From contig NZ_JAIQZM010000006.1 in assembly GCF_023333595.1 (NCBI RefSeq), positions 1 through 64,000 of the forward strand: a stretch of DNA of 64,000 nucleotides, read 5' to 3'. Made by a program: the position numbers and the translations under genes. The notes beneath the pieces were generated by a model. The model was not told the origin of the DNA. It worked only from the letters and a program-made list of their open reading frames with translations, and made no database searches. Shown piece after piece: positions 36,635 through 46,622 of this stretch. The DNA is from Argonema galeatum A003/A1. GTDB taxonomy: Bacteria > Cyanobacteriota > Cyanobacteriia > Cyanobacteriales > Aerosakkonemataceae. Each line of letters starts with the position of its first letter. The stretch's first letter is position 1.

Positions 36635-37714
36635 TTAGACAGTCACAGCCTTCTTAGCTACAGCGTTTAACTCGCCCTTAGCATACTTAGCAGCATAGTC
36701 ATCCAGAGACATTTGCTTGATCTTGGTAGCATTGCCAGCAGTGCTAAACTGGTTATAGCGATCGGCACAAACCTTCTGCATATACTTAATCGAAGGCTTC
36801 AGGAAGTGACGGGGGTCGAATTCCTTCGTATCTTTAAACAAGGCTTCCCGCACCGCTGCGGTAATAGCCAAACGGTTGTCGGTATCAATATTCACTTTAC
36901 GGACACCGCTCTTGATACCCTTTTGGATTTCTTCAACCGGCACGCCGTAGGTTTCCGGGATAGTACCGCCGTTCTGGTTAATGATAGCCAATAAATCTTC
37001 TGGCACAGAGGAAGAACCGTGCATTACCAAGTGGGTATTTGGCAGGCGGCGGTGAATTTCTTCAATGCGGCTGATGGCCAGGATTTCCCCAGTCGGCTTG
37101 CGGGTGAACTTGTAAGCACCGTGGCTAGTGCCAATTGCCACAGCCAAAGCATCTACTTGAGTTGCTTCCACAAAGTTTACGGCTTCGTCGGGATCGGTCA
37201 ATAGTTGATCGTGAGAGAGAACACCTTCAGCACCGTGTCCGTCTTCCGCTTCACCCATGCCCGTTTCCAAAGAACCCAAGCAACCCAGTTCGCCTTCGAC
37301 GCTAGCGCCGACGGAGTGGGCAACTTTCACCACTTCACGAGTGACATTGACGTTGTACTCGAAGCTAGCTGGAGTTTTGGCATCGGCTTCTAAGGAGCCG
37401 TCCATCATCACGCTGGTGAAACCGTTGCGAATGGCAGAGTAGCACGTGGCTGGTTCATTGCCATGATCTTGGTGCATGACAATGGGGATGTGAGGATAGG
37501 TTTCCACTGCGGCCAAAATCAAATGGCGCAGGAAATTTTCTCCAGCATACTTGCGGGCACCGCGAGAAGCTTGCAAAATCACGGGGCTGTTCGTTTCATT
37601 AGCAGCCTGCATGATGGCTTGGATCTGCTCCATGTTGTTGACGTTATAAGCTGGAATACCGTATCCGTTCTCAGCCGCGTGATCCAACAGCAGCCGCATG
37701 GGTACAAGCGCCAT
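36635..37714 (-). CDS. fbaA: Fructose-bisphosphate aldolase, class II
   Basis: 359-aa class II (zinc) aldolase of the Calvin cycle and glycolysis, Calvin-type (FbaA/CbbA). Seen: [21 protein letters not shown], zinc and substrate residues in [30 protein letters not shown] and the [14 protein letters not shown] phosphate loop. AGGAGGA lies 6 bp before the ATG, an unusually strong site, fitting a highly expressed gene. A clear terminator follows. Confidence 0.97.
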   Translation of the reverse strand: MALVPMRLLLDHAAENGYGIPAYNVNNMEQIQAIMQAANETNSPVILQASRGARKYAGENFLRHLILAAVETYPHIPIVMHQDHGNEPATCYSAIRNGFTSVMMDGSLEADAKTPASFEYNVNVTREVVKVAHSVGASVEGELGCLGSLETGMGEAEDGHGAEGVLSHDQLLTDPDEAVNFVEATQVDALAVAIGTSHGAYKFTRKPTGEILAISRIEEIHRRLPNTHLVMHGSSSVPEDLLAIINQNGGTIPETYGVPVEEIQKGIKSGVRKVNIDTDNRLAITAAVREALFKDTKEFDPRHFLKPSIKYMQKVCADRYNQFSTAGNATKIKQMSLDDYAAKYAKGELNAVAKKAVTV

Positions 37715-37858
37715 AAATTGTCCTCCTAATGGTTTGTCGTCAGCTCGTTAGTCTTAGACGAGCGAAATTCTTACAATAATCTTAAGATAGTTTACAACCT
37801 ATCAGGGAATATATCTATAGATTGAGCGATCGAGCTTTTGGACGGATTTTATTAAAAA

Positions 37859-37930
37859 TGGGTCGCCCGGGACTCGAACCCGGAACTATTCGGTTAAAAG
37901 CCGAGTACTCTACCATTGAGTTAGCGACCC
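37859..37930 (-). tRNA. tRNA-Lys (UUU)
   Basis: 72 nt on the minus strand: acceptor GGGTCGC/GCGACCC, D-arm region AACTCAATGGTAGAGT, anticodon loop CTTTTAA with anticodon TTT, T-arm CCGGGTTCGAGTCCCGG. CCA not encoded. Confidence 0.97.
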
Positions 37931-38123
37931 AGAAAAATTGTTTTTTAGACAACGTTCATCAAGTTAACACAGATAAAAAGAGTTTGTCAAGGGTTTTTTT
38001 GAAAAAAAGATCGGAAATACCCTGTTGTCTAGATTGCCTTTCGCGATCGCTCGACAGTTATAACTGAATAGCAAACGCTCGCTCCCCTCAGCTAAACTGT
38101 GTGGTAGTGCGATCGCCCCGACT

Positions 38124-39092
38124 TCAAAAGAGAAAATTAACCATCAACCCCACTACCGTTTCAAAAGTAGCATCTGGTTCCAAGCGAATCAGATGCTCAC
38201 CCGTATTTAGCGCGTTACGAGAAGCCGTCCAAGGTTCCAAGCAGTAATAATCTTTACCTTTAACCGTCCAGAACACCAGTGTAGAGAAGGCTTCATCGTA
38301 ACTCAGGCTTAACCGCAAGTTGCGACCCGAGTCAGTCACGCTGGCGAAAGGACTGTTAATATCCCGGAATGCCACATCGATTTCGTCGGTATCGAAATCA
38401 AAGCTACCCGTGAAGGGATGTACTGTCTTGGTAAGTTGGTTTTGGTATTCCTTGGCGGGAATCCGAAACTGCAACTGAGTCTTATCCGTGGTATAAAAAT
38501 AAGGATGCAGACCTGTAGAAAAGGGCATCTGCTCATTGGAGCAATTGGTATAGCGCTGGCGAATTTCGAGCCGATTGCCCTTTAGCTGGTAAGTAAAAGC
38601 TACTTTAAAGTCAAAGGGGTAAACTTCTCGCGTTTGTTCGTTGCTTTCCAGAACTAGGGTAAGGCTTACAAAGTCTTGCGTAACTTGCTGGGTGACTTCC
38701 CAGGGAAGGTCGCGAGCAAAGCCATGTTGCTTGAGCGTATATTGTTTTTCGTTATAGGTTTCATCATAAGTAGTTGGTTGGGAAGAAGACTCTTCCTTGT
38801 CCCCTTTGTTCCCTAGATCGTCCATTGGTGTTGAATGCACCCGTTTGTGATAGGTGTAGGTGTTGTCAGGTAAGTTGCCGCAAATGGGAAACAAGATAGG
38901 TATCCCGCCACGGACGCTCAAGTTTGGATTGGCAAATCTCTCTGCGTCTAGGTAGAGAATTTCTTGACCTTGAACGCGCCATCTGGTAATGATGCCGCCT
39001 CGCTCTGGAACGACTTCTAGCTCGGATTGGGCTGTTTCGTCCGAGAGAATGTAGGTTTTGTATTGCTGCTCTTTAAGTGCGATCGCCAACAC
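38124..39092 (-). CDS. Aldose 1-epimerase family protein (mutarotase-like)
   Basis: 322-aa galactose mutarotase-like protein. Seen: ELEVVPERGGIITRWRVQGQEILYLD, RGGIPILFPICGNLPD, LKQHGFARDLPWEV with the catalytic-type His, and STGLHPYF. It falls nearest the YeaD/D-hexose-6-phosphate epimerase-like branch, frequent in cyanobacteria. About 25 residues at DDLGNKGDKEESSSQ form a variable loop. The start is a GTG at 39092. Single gene; sugar substrate unknown. Confidence 0.85.
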   Translation of the reverse strand: MLAIALKEQQYKTYILSDETAQSELEVVPERGGIITRWRVQGQEILYLDAERFANPNLSVRGGIPILFPICGNLPDNTYTYHKRVHSTPMDDLGNKGDKEESSSQPTTYDETYNEKQYTLKQHGFARDLPWEVTQQVTQDFVSLTLVLESNEQTREVYPFDFKVAFTYQLKGNRLEIRQRYTNCSNEQMPFSTGLHPYFYTTDKTQLQFRIPAKEYQNQLTKTVHPFTGSFDFDTDEIDVAFRDINSPFASVTDSGRNLRLSLSYDEAFSTLVFWTVKGKDYYCLEPWTASRNALNTGEHLIRLEPDATFETVVGLMVNFLF

Positions 39093-39564
39093 TGGTGCTG
39101 TTCCTGCTCTTCAACAATTATGGTAATCCCACTACTTTACAAGCGATCGGTCTCCAAAAAGAGTAGTCAAGGCCACCAATGGGTGAAGCGAGTGCCTACC
39201 CCACGCAGCATAGATTGTAACTTCTGGCCTTCGGTGAACCTATTGCCCTGCAAGGGACGCCACATTTTCCGAATCTTCACGAACTTTTCTACATATACCC
39301 CTGTGTTCTTTACACATTCTTTACATTAATCCATATAAGCTATTACATAAGTCCAATGTCTCTGTTGTAGTCTTACGCAAACCATACACAGCACGACTAG
39401 ACTGTCCGTAGCCCAAATCAACAACTTTGAGCCTCAGTGACCTAAATCACAGCACAATGAGGTAATTTATCACAAGCTGCGGCGGATCTCCATCATTTAC
39501 TTAATCACAGAGATGTTTGATACTGATAATAACGATTAACGCATCTAGGATTCGCTGAGACGTT
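39093..39564. other. Intergenic region upstream of the 82-aa gene
   Basis: 472 bp with pyrimidine-rich text (TTCTTTACACATTCTTTACATT near 39310) and TATA-like spots. No ORF, tRNA or strong hairpin seen; it carries the promoter of the 82-aa gene. Confidence 0.4.
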
Positions 39565-39813
39565 ATGATTCGCTCACTGGTAAAGTCTGCTTTTCAAACA
39601 GGGTGTTTAAGTGTTGCTTCTGAAGGTCTGATTGGCCAGGTACTGGCTAATAAGGGCTACCAGTCAGCGGATTTAGACGCCGTTGTCACTCTATACAAAG
39701 CCCTCCACTCAGGTCAGATTGAAAGAGAGGCACGCGGAGATGTGACACGAAGCCTAGTGGAGTACGGCCAAGTTTATTTAAGATCCATGCAACCGACTGC
39801 CGTACCTTGCTAA
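39565..39813 (+). CDS. Conserved cyanobacterial small protein
   Basis: 82-aa soluble protein: MIRSLVKSAFQTGCLSVASEGLIGQVLANKGY, then QSADLDAVVTLYKALHSGQI and EREARGDVTRSLVEYGQ. It resembles uncharacterised cyanobacterial proteins with the same 'SVxSEGLIxQVL' start. Function unknown; no membrane segment. It has long leader and trailer regions, and a hairpin follows the stop. Confidence 0.65.
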   Translation: MIRSLVKSAFQTGCLSVASEGLIGQVLANKGYQSADLDAVVTLYKALHSGQIEREARGDVTRSLVEYGQVYLRSMQPTAVPC

Positions 39814-39880
39814 GAGAATTTTTTGTATTCCTAAATACACGCCCACTGGCATAAGCTTGGCCTAGTTTGTGGTGGTGACT

Positions 39881-39914
39881 AACGGCGAAACCCTCAAATA
39901 GGGACTTTGCCGTT
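39881..39914 (+). terminator. Hairpin after the 82-aa gene
   Basis: AACGGCGAAACCCT paired with AGGGACTTTGCCGTT (one bulge), then ATAATATTTTG. A likely terminator, 67 bp after the stop. Confidence 0.6.
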
Positions 39915-40302
39915 ATAATATTTTGTGACTCTCAAGTTTTTGGCGCAGCCGCTTGAGTAAAGTGCAAATTTAGACAGAAAATAGAGTCTGCCAGTTCGCC
40001 GATTTGGCCTGAATATTATAAAATCTATATAGGAATACTCATTAGTTTGAGAAGGTATGGCGCAAAATTAAAAAAGCGAAATTTTTAGCTTTTATCTTAC
40101 TGGAAGCTGAAAATTAAGATGAAAGCGTCTCTTTTGTGTTAGGATACGCGCAGACAAGTTCCAAGCTGGATTCCGGCAATAGGCTGCTTGACGCTGCTTG
40201 ATAGGAATTTCACTCCTTCTGAGTGAGCGTGAATCCAGGGTAACGAATTTGAGCGCGATCCTCGTAGGTATAAACCCTACCCTGTACTGATAGCAGACTA
40301 AG

Positions 40303-40328
40303 CCAAAGGGAAAAGCTTTTCCCTTTGG
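40303..40328. repeat. Perfect 26-bp palindrome
   Basis: CCAAAGGGAAAAG joined directly to its complement CTTTTCCCTTTGG, with no loop. No other copy was noticed in this window. Confidence 0.9.
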
Positions 40329-41027
40329 GAAGCAAAAAGTAAAAAGTTAAGAATCCAGGAGCGAATATCCAGAAACCAGAATTAGAAGCCAAATTCTTAT
40401 ATACTAAACAAAACCTTCTTCTGACTTCTGATGATTGTTTTTTTCTTTTTTAGTTTTGCCAGCTTCCGTGCTGGAGCAGAAACACGATACAGCATTTTTG
40501 GGAAAAGCTTAGATGTTAAGTGGACTGGGTTACCTAGCTTATACCATACCCTTTTCACCTACTACAGGGGCGAAGCATTTTTGCCAATAAATTGCGATGC
40601 TTGGCCGTTGCATCTCCAAAAATCCTAATGAACTCGGCACGTTGTAGCGAACGCCCCTACCAGCCTCAACGATATAACTAGCAACTTAGGTTAATTATCG
40701 CTTTTTCGATCTTTCTGGATTCGTTGTAAACTGCTCTTAATGGCAAACAATCAATTCATTCATTGGTAAACTCGGTAGTGTAAAAGCTGGTAAAAGCTGG
40801 AGACATAGACCAAGTAAACCAAAAATGCTTTGTCTTAGAAATAAAAAGTCAAACAATTACTTTTGACTGAATTGCTCAAAGAGCAAAAGTTCTATAGACA
40901 AACAAAGAAAGCCAGTATTTCTGGTAACATTGAGAGATTTAGTATTTCTAAGCGAAAGAATCCTCAACTATAATCTTTGATTTAGTTGGGGTGCGTTCAA
41001 GAGTTCCCTGTTCAGGAGAAACAATAT

Positions 41028-41339
41028 ATGCTACACCGCAAGATCTATCAACTCTGTTGCGATGGTCGTGAAGTCTGTGTTTTCTTGCGGGACCAGCAAC
41101 GTTGGCTCGAACGCGCTCGCATCATCGACATTGAAGGGGATTTAGTAACGTTGCGTTATGAAACAGATGAAGAAGATGAAATTTCTTCTTGGGAAGAGAT
41201 GGTGCGGCTGGAAAGCATTGGTGCGGTTAGTCAGAAGTTAGCTTCTGTGCCAAAAGGTAATGTAGAACCTTTAGTTTCGGACGATTGTCCCGAAGCAGAA
41301 CAAATTCGCAACCATTACCCTGACGCCAATTCAGATTAG
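41028..41339 (+). CDS. DUF6679-like cyanobacterial protein
   Basis: 103-aa protein: MLHRKIYQLCCDGREVCVF, ERARIIDIEGDLVTLRYETD and ISSWEEMVRLESIGAVSQKLA. I recognise this as the conserved cyanobacterial family I believe is DUF6679; the name needs checking. Function unknown. The start is fixed by AGGAGA 7 bp upstream of ATG 41028; the frame is open 14 codons further. The C-terminal 25 residues are acidic and variable. Confidence 0.75.
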   Translation: MLHRKIYQLCCDGREVCVFLRDQQRWLERARIIDIEGDLVTLRYETDEEDEISSWEEMVRLESIGAVSQKLASVPKGNVEPLVSDDCPEAEQIRNHYPDANSD

Positions 41340-41496
41340 TGCTGTTGGTGGGTGCGCTTGAGTTTGGTGAATTCCATTTTTGCCCAGCGTTATATCCCCA
41401 GCGCTGGGCAAAAATTTTGTCTGTCAATTGATGAGAGGATTTTGGATTGACTCTATGGATGAATTAGGCTGGCGACCAAACCAATAATTTCAAAGG

Positions 41497-43188
41497 TCAA
41501 TTATTTTGTTCATCTTCCCTCAAGGATCGGGGTTGAGTAGCAGAGGGTTCAAAAACAGGACAGTAACCATCGGGTGTTACCTTGAAGCCAAACAGGGGCG
41601 ATGCCTGATTCCAACAGCGCTGTCCGCGCTGGTGGAGGCACCTGCCGCAGCAGGCTAAGTCGGCGGGGATGCGATCGCTTCCTTGAGTCAGCAACTCCCG
41701 TTGCGTTAACCCCCGCAATACCAGTTCCTCACCTTGCCAGCGGGCCTCTATTAAACCAGTGTCGGCAAAATTTTGCCAGCGCGGATCGACGGTAATGGCA
41801 TCGGGGAGAGTAATTGTCACCACCGTCCCCAACTCCGTTAGTTCGCCTTCGTAGTTGGTTTCCGGTGCGGCAGGTTGCAGAAATGTCTCGCCAATTGGCA
41901 GTTCGACAAGCGTTCCCGCAGCTGGGGAATGCAAATGATAGCGGTTGTGCAGCTCATCCAAACTTGTCAAGTCTGCTAAGTAGGTGGGAGAGCCGTGCAT
42001 AAACACCACGTGCTGGGGACGCAGGTTATGGATCAGCTGGGTAGTGCCGGGGCCATCGCAATGCTGGGCTAACAAATAGCTTTCGACGCTAATAGGTGCT
42101 GTAAGTTGCTGTTTGCCTTGAGATTTGGATGGTTCGGGGTTTGTGCCAGAGTCAGAAATCAGGACTTGGAACTCCTGACCGATTGGGCGTCCCGGTCGGT
42201 GAGGGAGCAATATTAGCCAAGAACCGCTATCTGCATGGCAAAAATAGCTCAGATCGGCTGTTTCATCGGTAAAAACAATACAGGGAGACTTGCTGACGAT
42301 TTGACGCTGTTCCGGTTGTAGCCGACGCACGCGGGGACGGACTCGTTCATCCCAAAAGAGGGGTTGATGGCGGGAAAAATTCTGTACCGAGCCGGGTAGG
42401 TGAGGCAGGAGGTTAAGATAGGCATCGCAACCTGCGGCAATTGAGCCATCGACCCAGATATCCACGTCGCGACCTGTGAATAGGTGGTGACTGCGTAGGA
42501 GCATGAGGATTTCCTGACCGAGGCCCAAAGTTGGCACTGGTAGGAGTACAGATTGACCGTTTGCGATCGCTCTGCTGATGCGTTCTGCCAGCTGGTTTTC
42601 CTGCTGTCGCCGATGGGGATGACGAGCCGTGCCATAGGTGCCCTCGACAATCAGTACATCAGGTTCTACTCCGCGCAAAGCATCTAAAGGCAACCCTTCC
42701 ACCAGACGGGAGTTGGACAGGAAAAAGTCACCTGTATAAACGAGGGTGTAGGTACGGCGAGGAGTGGTGTAGGTCAGCCGGATGGCGGCAGCCCCCGGTA
42801 GGTGACCGGCAGGAAACAATTCGGCACAGAGGCCGTCCTGAAACTCCACAGGCGATCGCCACGGCAAAGCTTGACAAAATTGAGGTATTTGCTTGGGGTC
42901 TAAACTCGGCCAATTCAGCGGCAACAATTGAGTTGTTGCTTCGCTGGCGTAAATTGGCAACTGAGGGAAAGCTTGATGCAGCGCTAGAAAGCCCCTAGCA
43001 TGATCGGGGTGAGCGTGACTGCATAGCACTACGTCAGCTGGCAGTCCTTGCTTCAAATCTGCCTGTAAGGGCGTTATGTTCTCCATCCCACAGTCGAACA
43101 TGATGCGATATGGCCCCATCCGCACTAGCAGACAGACCCCTTCGTCGGCATGATTCACGCTATAGGGTAAGCATTCCAGCTCGATCAC
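41497..43188 (-). CDS. MBL-fold beta-CASP hydrolase (putative RNase)
   Basis: 563-aa metallo-beta-lactamase protein with beta-CASP insert. Seen: FDCGMENITP, the zinc site CSHAHPDHARG (about residues 54-64), YTGDFFLSNSRLV, VLIVEGTYGTARHP, VLLPVPTLGLGQEIL, and VVFMHGSPTYLADL. Such proteins are mRNA-processing nucleases (YSH1/RNase J-like or CPSF-73 related). The C-terminus adds a Cys cluster CCGRCLHQRGQRCW of unknown role. Start: GTG 43188 (GAGGGAG 4-5 bp upstream); the open frame to 43335 has no family resemblance. Nucleic-acid target unknown. Confidence 0.85.
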   Translation of the reverse strand: MIELECLPYSVNHADEGVCLLVRMGPYRIMFDCGMENITPLQADLKQGLPADVVLCSHAHPDHARGFLALHQAFPQLPIYASEATTQLLPLNWPSLDPKQIPQFCQALPWRSPVEFQDGLCAELFPAGHLPGAAAIRLTYTTPRRTYTLVYTGDFFLSNSRLVEGLPLDALRGVEPDVLIVEGTYGTARHPHRRQQENQLAERISRAIANGQSVLLPVPTLGLGQEILMLLRSHHLFTGRDVDIWVDGSIAAGCDAYLNLLPHLPGSVQNFSRHQPLFWDERVRPRVRRLQPEQRQIVSKSPCIVFTDETADLSYFCHADSGSWLILLPHRPGRPIGQEFQVLISDSGTNPEPSKSQGKQQLTAPISVESYLLAQHCDGPGTTQLIHNLRPQHVVFMHGSPTYLADLTSLDELHNRYHLHSPAAGTLVELPIGETFLQPAAPETNYEGELTELGTVVTITLPDAITVDPRWQNFADTGLIEARWQGEELVLRGLTQRELLTQGSDRIPADLACCGRCLHQRGQRCWNQASPLFGFKVTPDGYCPVFEPSATQPRSLREDEQNN

Positions 43189-43344
43189 GATGCTCCCTCT
43201 GGAAGAGTTACAGGCTGCGGTCAAAATCCGTTGGTGTGGAGATTGGGGAAGGGATCGGGGGTAAGGGGGAAAAAGAATGTATTTTCCCTTTTTCCTTTCT
43301 CCTTTTCCCGTTCTCAACCAACTACTTATGACCACACCCAGAGT

Positions 43345-43400
43345 AACAGCCTAACGCCTAAAGGCGCGGCTACACGAACTTAGACCGCGCCAGTGGTCTA
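43345..43400. repeat. Diverged copy of the double-hairpin repeat
   Basis: CTAACGCCTAAAGGCGCGGCTACACGAA is laid out like GACGACTAAAGTCGCGGCTACACAAA at 5172, with compensating changes in the first hairpin (CGCCTAAAGGCG). The second hairpin is replaced by AGACCGCGCCAGTGGTCT. Confidence 0.65.
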
Positions 43401-43476
43401 AAATCCAAAAATTTCTTTTGGCCTGTGTAGGCAGGCGAGAGTTTGTATAGCCTCTGGGCTGAGGCTGTGGACTTTT

Positions 43477-43599
43477 TTAGTGCGCTGAACCGTTACCGTG
43501 GTAGTTGTCCGAATCGTAAAATCCATTTTTGGTGCCAAAGAACAGGCTGGACAGGATAAATACAAATGTCAATCCTATTAGAACTAATTTGATGTCCAT
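43477..43599 (-). CDS. Conserved 40-aa single-helix membrane protein
   Basis: 40-aa protein: MDIKLVLIGLTFVFILSSLFFGTKNGFYDSDNYHGNGSAH (read in two parts: MDIKLVLIGLTFVFILSS, then LFFGTKNGFYDSDNYHGNG). One membrane helix at the N-terminus, then a polar tail with the HGNGSAH ending that I recall as conserved in cyanobacteria. GAGG stands about 10 bp before the ATG. Its size is like that of small photosystem or NDH-1 subunits, but I cannot assign it. The open frame extends to 43668 without similarity. Confidence 0.7.
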   Translation of the reverse strand: MDIKLVLIGLTFVFILSSLFFGTKNGFYDSDNYHGNGSAH

Positions 43600-43679
43600 C
43601 GGTATTAAACCTCTGTATTGGATGATGGCAGTGGGTGAGATTTTAACAAATCTTCTACCGAAGAACAACTAGGGGCTTG

Positions 43680-43830
43680 GGTCAGAAGGGGCTAGGGACT
43701 AGGGACTAGGGGCTAGGGAAGAGGGGGAGAGTGGGGGAGTGGGAGAGTGGGGGAGAGTGGGGAGTAACCTGCCTTCTTCTTCCCTTCTTCCCCTAGCCCC
43801 TAGTCCCTAGTCCCTAGCCCCTCTTTAAAG
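43680..43830. repeat. GGGACTAGG/GGGAGAGTG repeats and their complement
   Basis: Runs of GGGACTAGGG, then GGGGGAGAGTG, then CCCCTAGCCCCTAGTCCC; left and right parts can pair. No gene. Confidence 0.8.
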
Positions 43831-43859
43831 GGATTGTGCAATTAATCTTCTGGGAGTAG

Positions 43860-44012
43860 CATAGACTTACTGGTATCGCTAGGTTATAGCAGATACGAGT
43901 GTTGAATTCAATTAAATGCTTTCATGGACCGAAGTCCATCCAGTCACAGTAGTAAGCTCCTAAGCGCCTGGTGAAGCCCTGTCTCCCGGCGCGTGGGAGA
44001 TTGGGAGGTTTT
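43860..44012 (+). promoter_or_regulatory. Structured leader of mgtE
   Basis: The region ahead of mgtE contains the perfect hairpin ATGGAC-CGAA-GTCCAT (43924-43939) and CTCCC...GGGAG (43983-43999) next to the GGGAGG ribosome-binding site, which the second hairpin would overlap partly. Bacterial mgtE genes are often controlled by M-box Mg riboswitches; the AGCTCCTAAGCGCC text is reminiscent but I cannot confirm that class. Confidence 0.35.
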
Positions 44013-45362
44013 ATGCTCACTCAGGAAGGACGTGTTGCACTATCGGATATTGCTGACTTAAATCAACTAAAGTCTGAACTCAATCGCATCCCGGCTGTAG
44101 ATGTGGGAGATTACATTGCTGATTTGCCAGTAGAACGTCGTGCTCTAGCATTTCGCCTGCTCAAAAAAGATCAGGCTATTGATGTCTTTGAGTATCTACC
44201 GCCTGAAGTGCAGGAAGAATTGATTAATTCTCTGCACAACGCTCATGTATGCCAAATTGTAGATGCCATGCGTCCCGACGATCGGGCCGAATTGTTTGAC
44301 GAATTGCCTGCTGGAGTGGTAAAGCGACTCGTACAGCAGCTCAGTTCCGAAGAAAGGCAGGCAACGGCAAGGATTTTGGGCTACCCAGAAGGCACTGCGG
44401 GTCGGGTGATGACGACGGAATATGTGCGACTGCGGGAGGGATTGACTGTTGGAGAAGCTTTAAACAAAATCCGGTTGAGCGATGAAGATAAAGAAACAAT
44501 TTACTATGCTTACGTCACCGATGACAACCGCAAACTGCTTAAGGTGGTTTCTTTGCGGCAACTGTTATTTACGTTTCCCGATGTCTTGGTAGGGGATATT
44601 GCTAGCCATCGCGTCGTTAAAGTACGCACCGACATGGTGCAGGAAGAGGTGGCGCGACAGATGAAACGCTATGATTTAATCGCAGTGCCAGTAGTCGATC
44701 GCGAAGATCGTCTGGTGGGAATCATCACTATCGATGATGTTATAGACATTTTAGAAGAAGAAGCTACTGAGGATATCCAGAAGTTGGCTGGGGTCAGCGG
44801 CGGTGACGAAGCAGCACTATCTCCTCCGTTGGTGACACTTCGCAAGCGCTTGCCGTGGCTGCTGGGTAACATTGGTTTATATATTGGTGCTGCTAGTGCG
44901 ATCGCTCCTTTTCAGAAAGTGATTTCCTTAGTACCCGTTCTGGCAGTCATTATGCCGATTTTGTCCAATGCCAGCGGCAATGTGGCTATTCAGGCTTTAT
45001 CGGTGACAGTGCGGGGACTCGGCGTGGGTGAGGTAACACCCCAAGATACCCTGCAAATTCTCCGCAAAGAAGTTCTGGCTGGATTGGGTACAGCCTTGGG
45101 GCTGGGCCTTTCTCTGGGCATTCTATCTCTGATTTGGTCTCCCCCAAACGAACGATGGGTGGCGTTAATTGCCGCTTCGGTGATGTCTATTAATGTGTTG
45201 ATAGCAGCTTCCTTGGGAACGTTGTTGCCAATGGGACTAAAGCGGGTGAATCTCGATCCGGCTTTGATTAGTGGGCCTTTGCTGACTACATTGCTGGATG
45301 CAGTGGGATTCTTGACTTTTCTAACCATGATTTCATTCGCTTTGAAGACATTTTCAACGTAA
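44013..45362 (+). CDS. mgtE: Magnesium transporter MgtE
   Basis: 449-aa MgtE channel. The cytosolic N domain (about residues 10-125, with VEYLPPEVQEELINSL-like repeats: FEYLPPEVQEELIN, DDRAELFDELPAGVV) is followed by two CBS domains (about 130-255; LVGIITIDDVIDILEEEATED), a linker helix and five membrane helices (about 285-445) containing the pore motif SNASGNVAIQAL. The CBS and N domains gate the pore by Mg binding. GGGAGG precedes MLTQEGR, which fixes the start; the frame begins 14 codons earlier. Confidence 0.95.
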   Translation: MLTQEGRVALSDIADLNQLKSELNRIPAVDVGDYIADLPVERRALAFRLLKKDQAIDVFEYLPPEVQEELINSLHNAHVCQIVDAMRPDDRAELFDELPAGVVKRLVQQLSSEERQATARILGYPEGTAGRVMTTEYVRLREGLTVGEALNKIRLSDEDKETIYYAYVTDDNRKLLKVVSLRQLLFTFPDVLVGDIASHRVVKVRTDMVQEEVARQMKRYDLIAVPVVDREDRLVGIITIDDVIDILEEEATEDIQKLAGVSGGDEAALSPPLVTLRKRLPWLLGNIGLYIGAASAIAPFQKVISLVPVLAVIMPILSNASGNVAIQALSVTVRGLGVGEVTPQDTLQILRKEVLAGLGTALGLGLSLGILSLIWSPPNERWVALIAASVMSINVLIAASLGTLLPMGLKRVNLDPALISGPLLTTLLDAVGFLTFLTMISFALKTFST

Positions 45363-45380
45363 TTTGGCTAAATTACCCTC

Positions 45381-46370
45381 ATGGCTACTACGACTTGGAC
45401 GCGCCGCCACGTTATTTCCCTAGCTGATTTTGTTCCATCTGAGTATGATACCGTTCTACAAACTGCGGCTAGTTTTCGGGAAGTGCTGTCGCGGCGGGTG
45501 AAGAAAGTACCGACGCTGCAAGGACAGGTGGTGGCAAATTTATTTTTTGAGCCTTCTACGCGGACTCGCAATAGCTTTGAATTGGCGGCGAAGCGACTCT
45601 CAGCGGATACGCTTAGCTTTGCACAGGCAACTTCTTCTCTGACGAAAGGGGAGACTATCCTGGATACGGCGATAACTTATCTGGCGATGGGAACGAATAT
45701 TATGGTGATTCGCCATAAGGAAGCGGGTGTGCCGCAAGCGATCGCAAACGAGATGGATCGGCTACAATCTCAGGTGAGTGTGCTTAATGCTGGTGATGGT
45801 CAACACGAACATCCTTCACAAGCATTACTGGATTTGTTTACCATTTCTTCTGCGTTAGACCCAGACCGACCTAGATTAGAATTGCTGAAGGACAAAAAAA
45901 TTGCGATCGTCGGAGATATTCTACATTCGCGGGTCGCACGTTCTAATATCTGGAGTTTAATGGGAAGTGGAGCCGAAGTCCATTTGGCTGGGCCGCCGAC
46001 TTTATTACCTCTGTTGTTTGCCGATTATGGTAAACATAGACCTGGAAAATTATTTTTGCATTGGGATTTGGAACCGGCTTTACAAGATGCCGATTTTGTG
46101 ATGACGTTGCGGCTGCAAAAGGAAAGGATGAGTCAGCATTTGTTGCCCAGTTTACGAGAATATCATCAGTTGTTTGGGATTACGCGCGATCGCATTCAAC
46201 TCTGCAAACCCGATGTCAAAGTACTGCATCCGGGTCCCGTCAATCGCGGCGTGGAAATTAGCTCCGATCTGATGGATGACCCCCAGTTTAGTCTGATTTC
46301 CCAACAAGTTACCAGCGGCGTTGCTGTTCGCATGGCGCTGCTTTACTTGATAGGCGGCGGAAAGGCGTGA
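45381..46370 (+). CDS. pyrB: Aspartate carbamoyltransferase catalytic subunit
   Basis: 329-aa ATCase making N-carbamoyl-aspartate in pyrimidine synthesis. Seen: carbamoyl-phosphate site [18 protein letters not shown] (about residues 58-75), [32 protein letters not shown], and [11 protein letters not shown] at the C-terminus. Normal length. It starts 18 bp after the mgtE stop and may share its transcript, without an obvious functional link. No pyrI is present, as expected in cyanobacteria. Confidence 0.97.
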   Translation: MATTTWTRRHVISLADFVPSEYDTVLQTAASFREVLSRRVKKVPTLQGQVVANLFFEPSTRTRNSFELAAKRLSADTLSFAQATSSLTKGETILDTAITYLAMGTNIMVIRHKEAGVPQAIANEMDRLQSQVSVLNAGDGQHEHPSQALLDLFTISSALDPDRPRLELLKDKKIAIVGDILHSRVARSNIWSLMGSGAEVHLAGPPTLLPLLFADYGKHRPGKLFLHWDLEPALQDADFVMTLRLQKERMSQHLLPSLREYHQLFGITRDRIQLCKPDVKVLHPGPVNRGVEISSDLMDDPQFSLISQQVTSGVAVRMALLYLIGGGKA

Positions 46371-46622
46371 TTGTAGGGAAGTGGGAATTAATTTCAAATT
46401 TCAGATTTCAGATTTCAAATTTGAAAGATTTCTCCAACACTACTAACTAGATATAGGGTCATGTCCGGTTACGTCGGTTATCTAAAAATCCCCGTTCTTC
46501 TCTTATCTGCGTTCATCTGCGTTCATCTGTCTTCATCTGCGGTAAAAATTTAACCAACGATAAAAACAGATAACTTGATGCAAACTAACACGATATTACC
46601 CCTACATCTGTATTGAAATTCT
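46371..46622. repeat. Repeat-type spacer between pyrB and moaE
   Basis: ATTTCAGATTTCAGATTTCAAATTT and repeated TTCATCTGCGTTCATCTG units. No ORF. Confidence 0.8.

Larger units (their letters stand above)
39814..41027. other. 1.2-kb gene-free region
   Basis: No convincing ORF. It contains the terminator at 39881, a GCGCAAAATTAAAA phrase at 40061 shared with 4190 and 5136, a perfect 26-bp palindrome at 40303-40328 and TCTTTTT-rich text. The last 50 bp carry the leader of the DUF6679-like gene. Room and structure would allow a small RNA, but none is identifiable. Confidence 0.45.
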
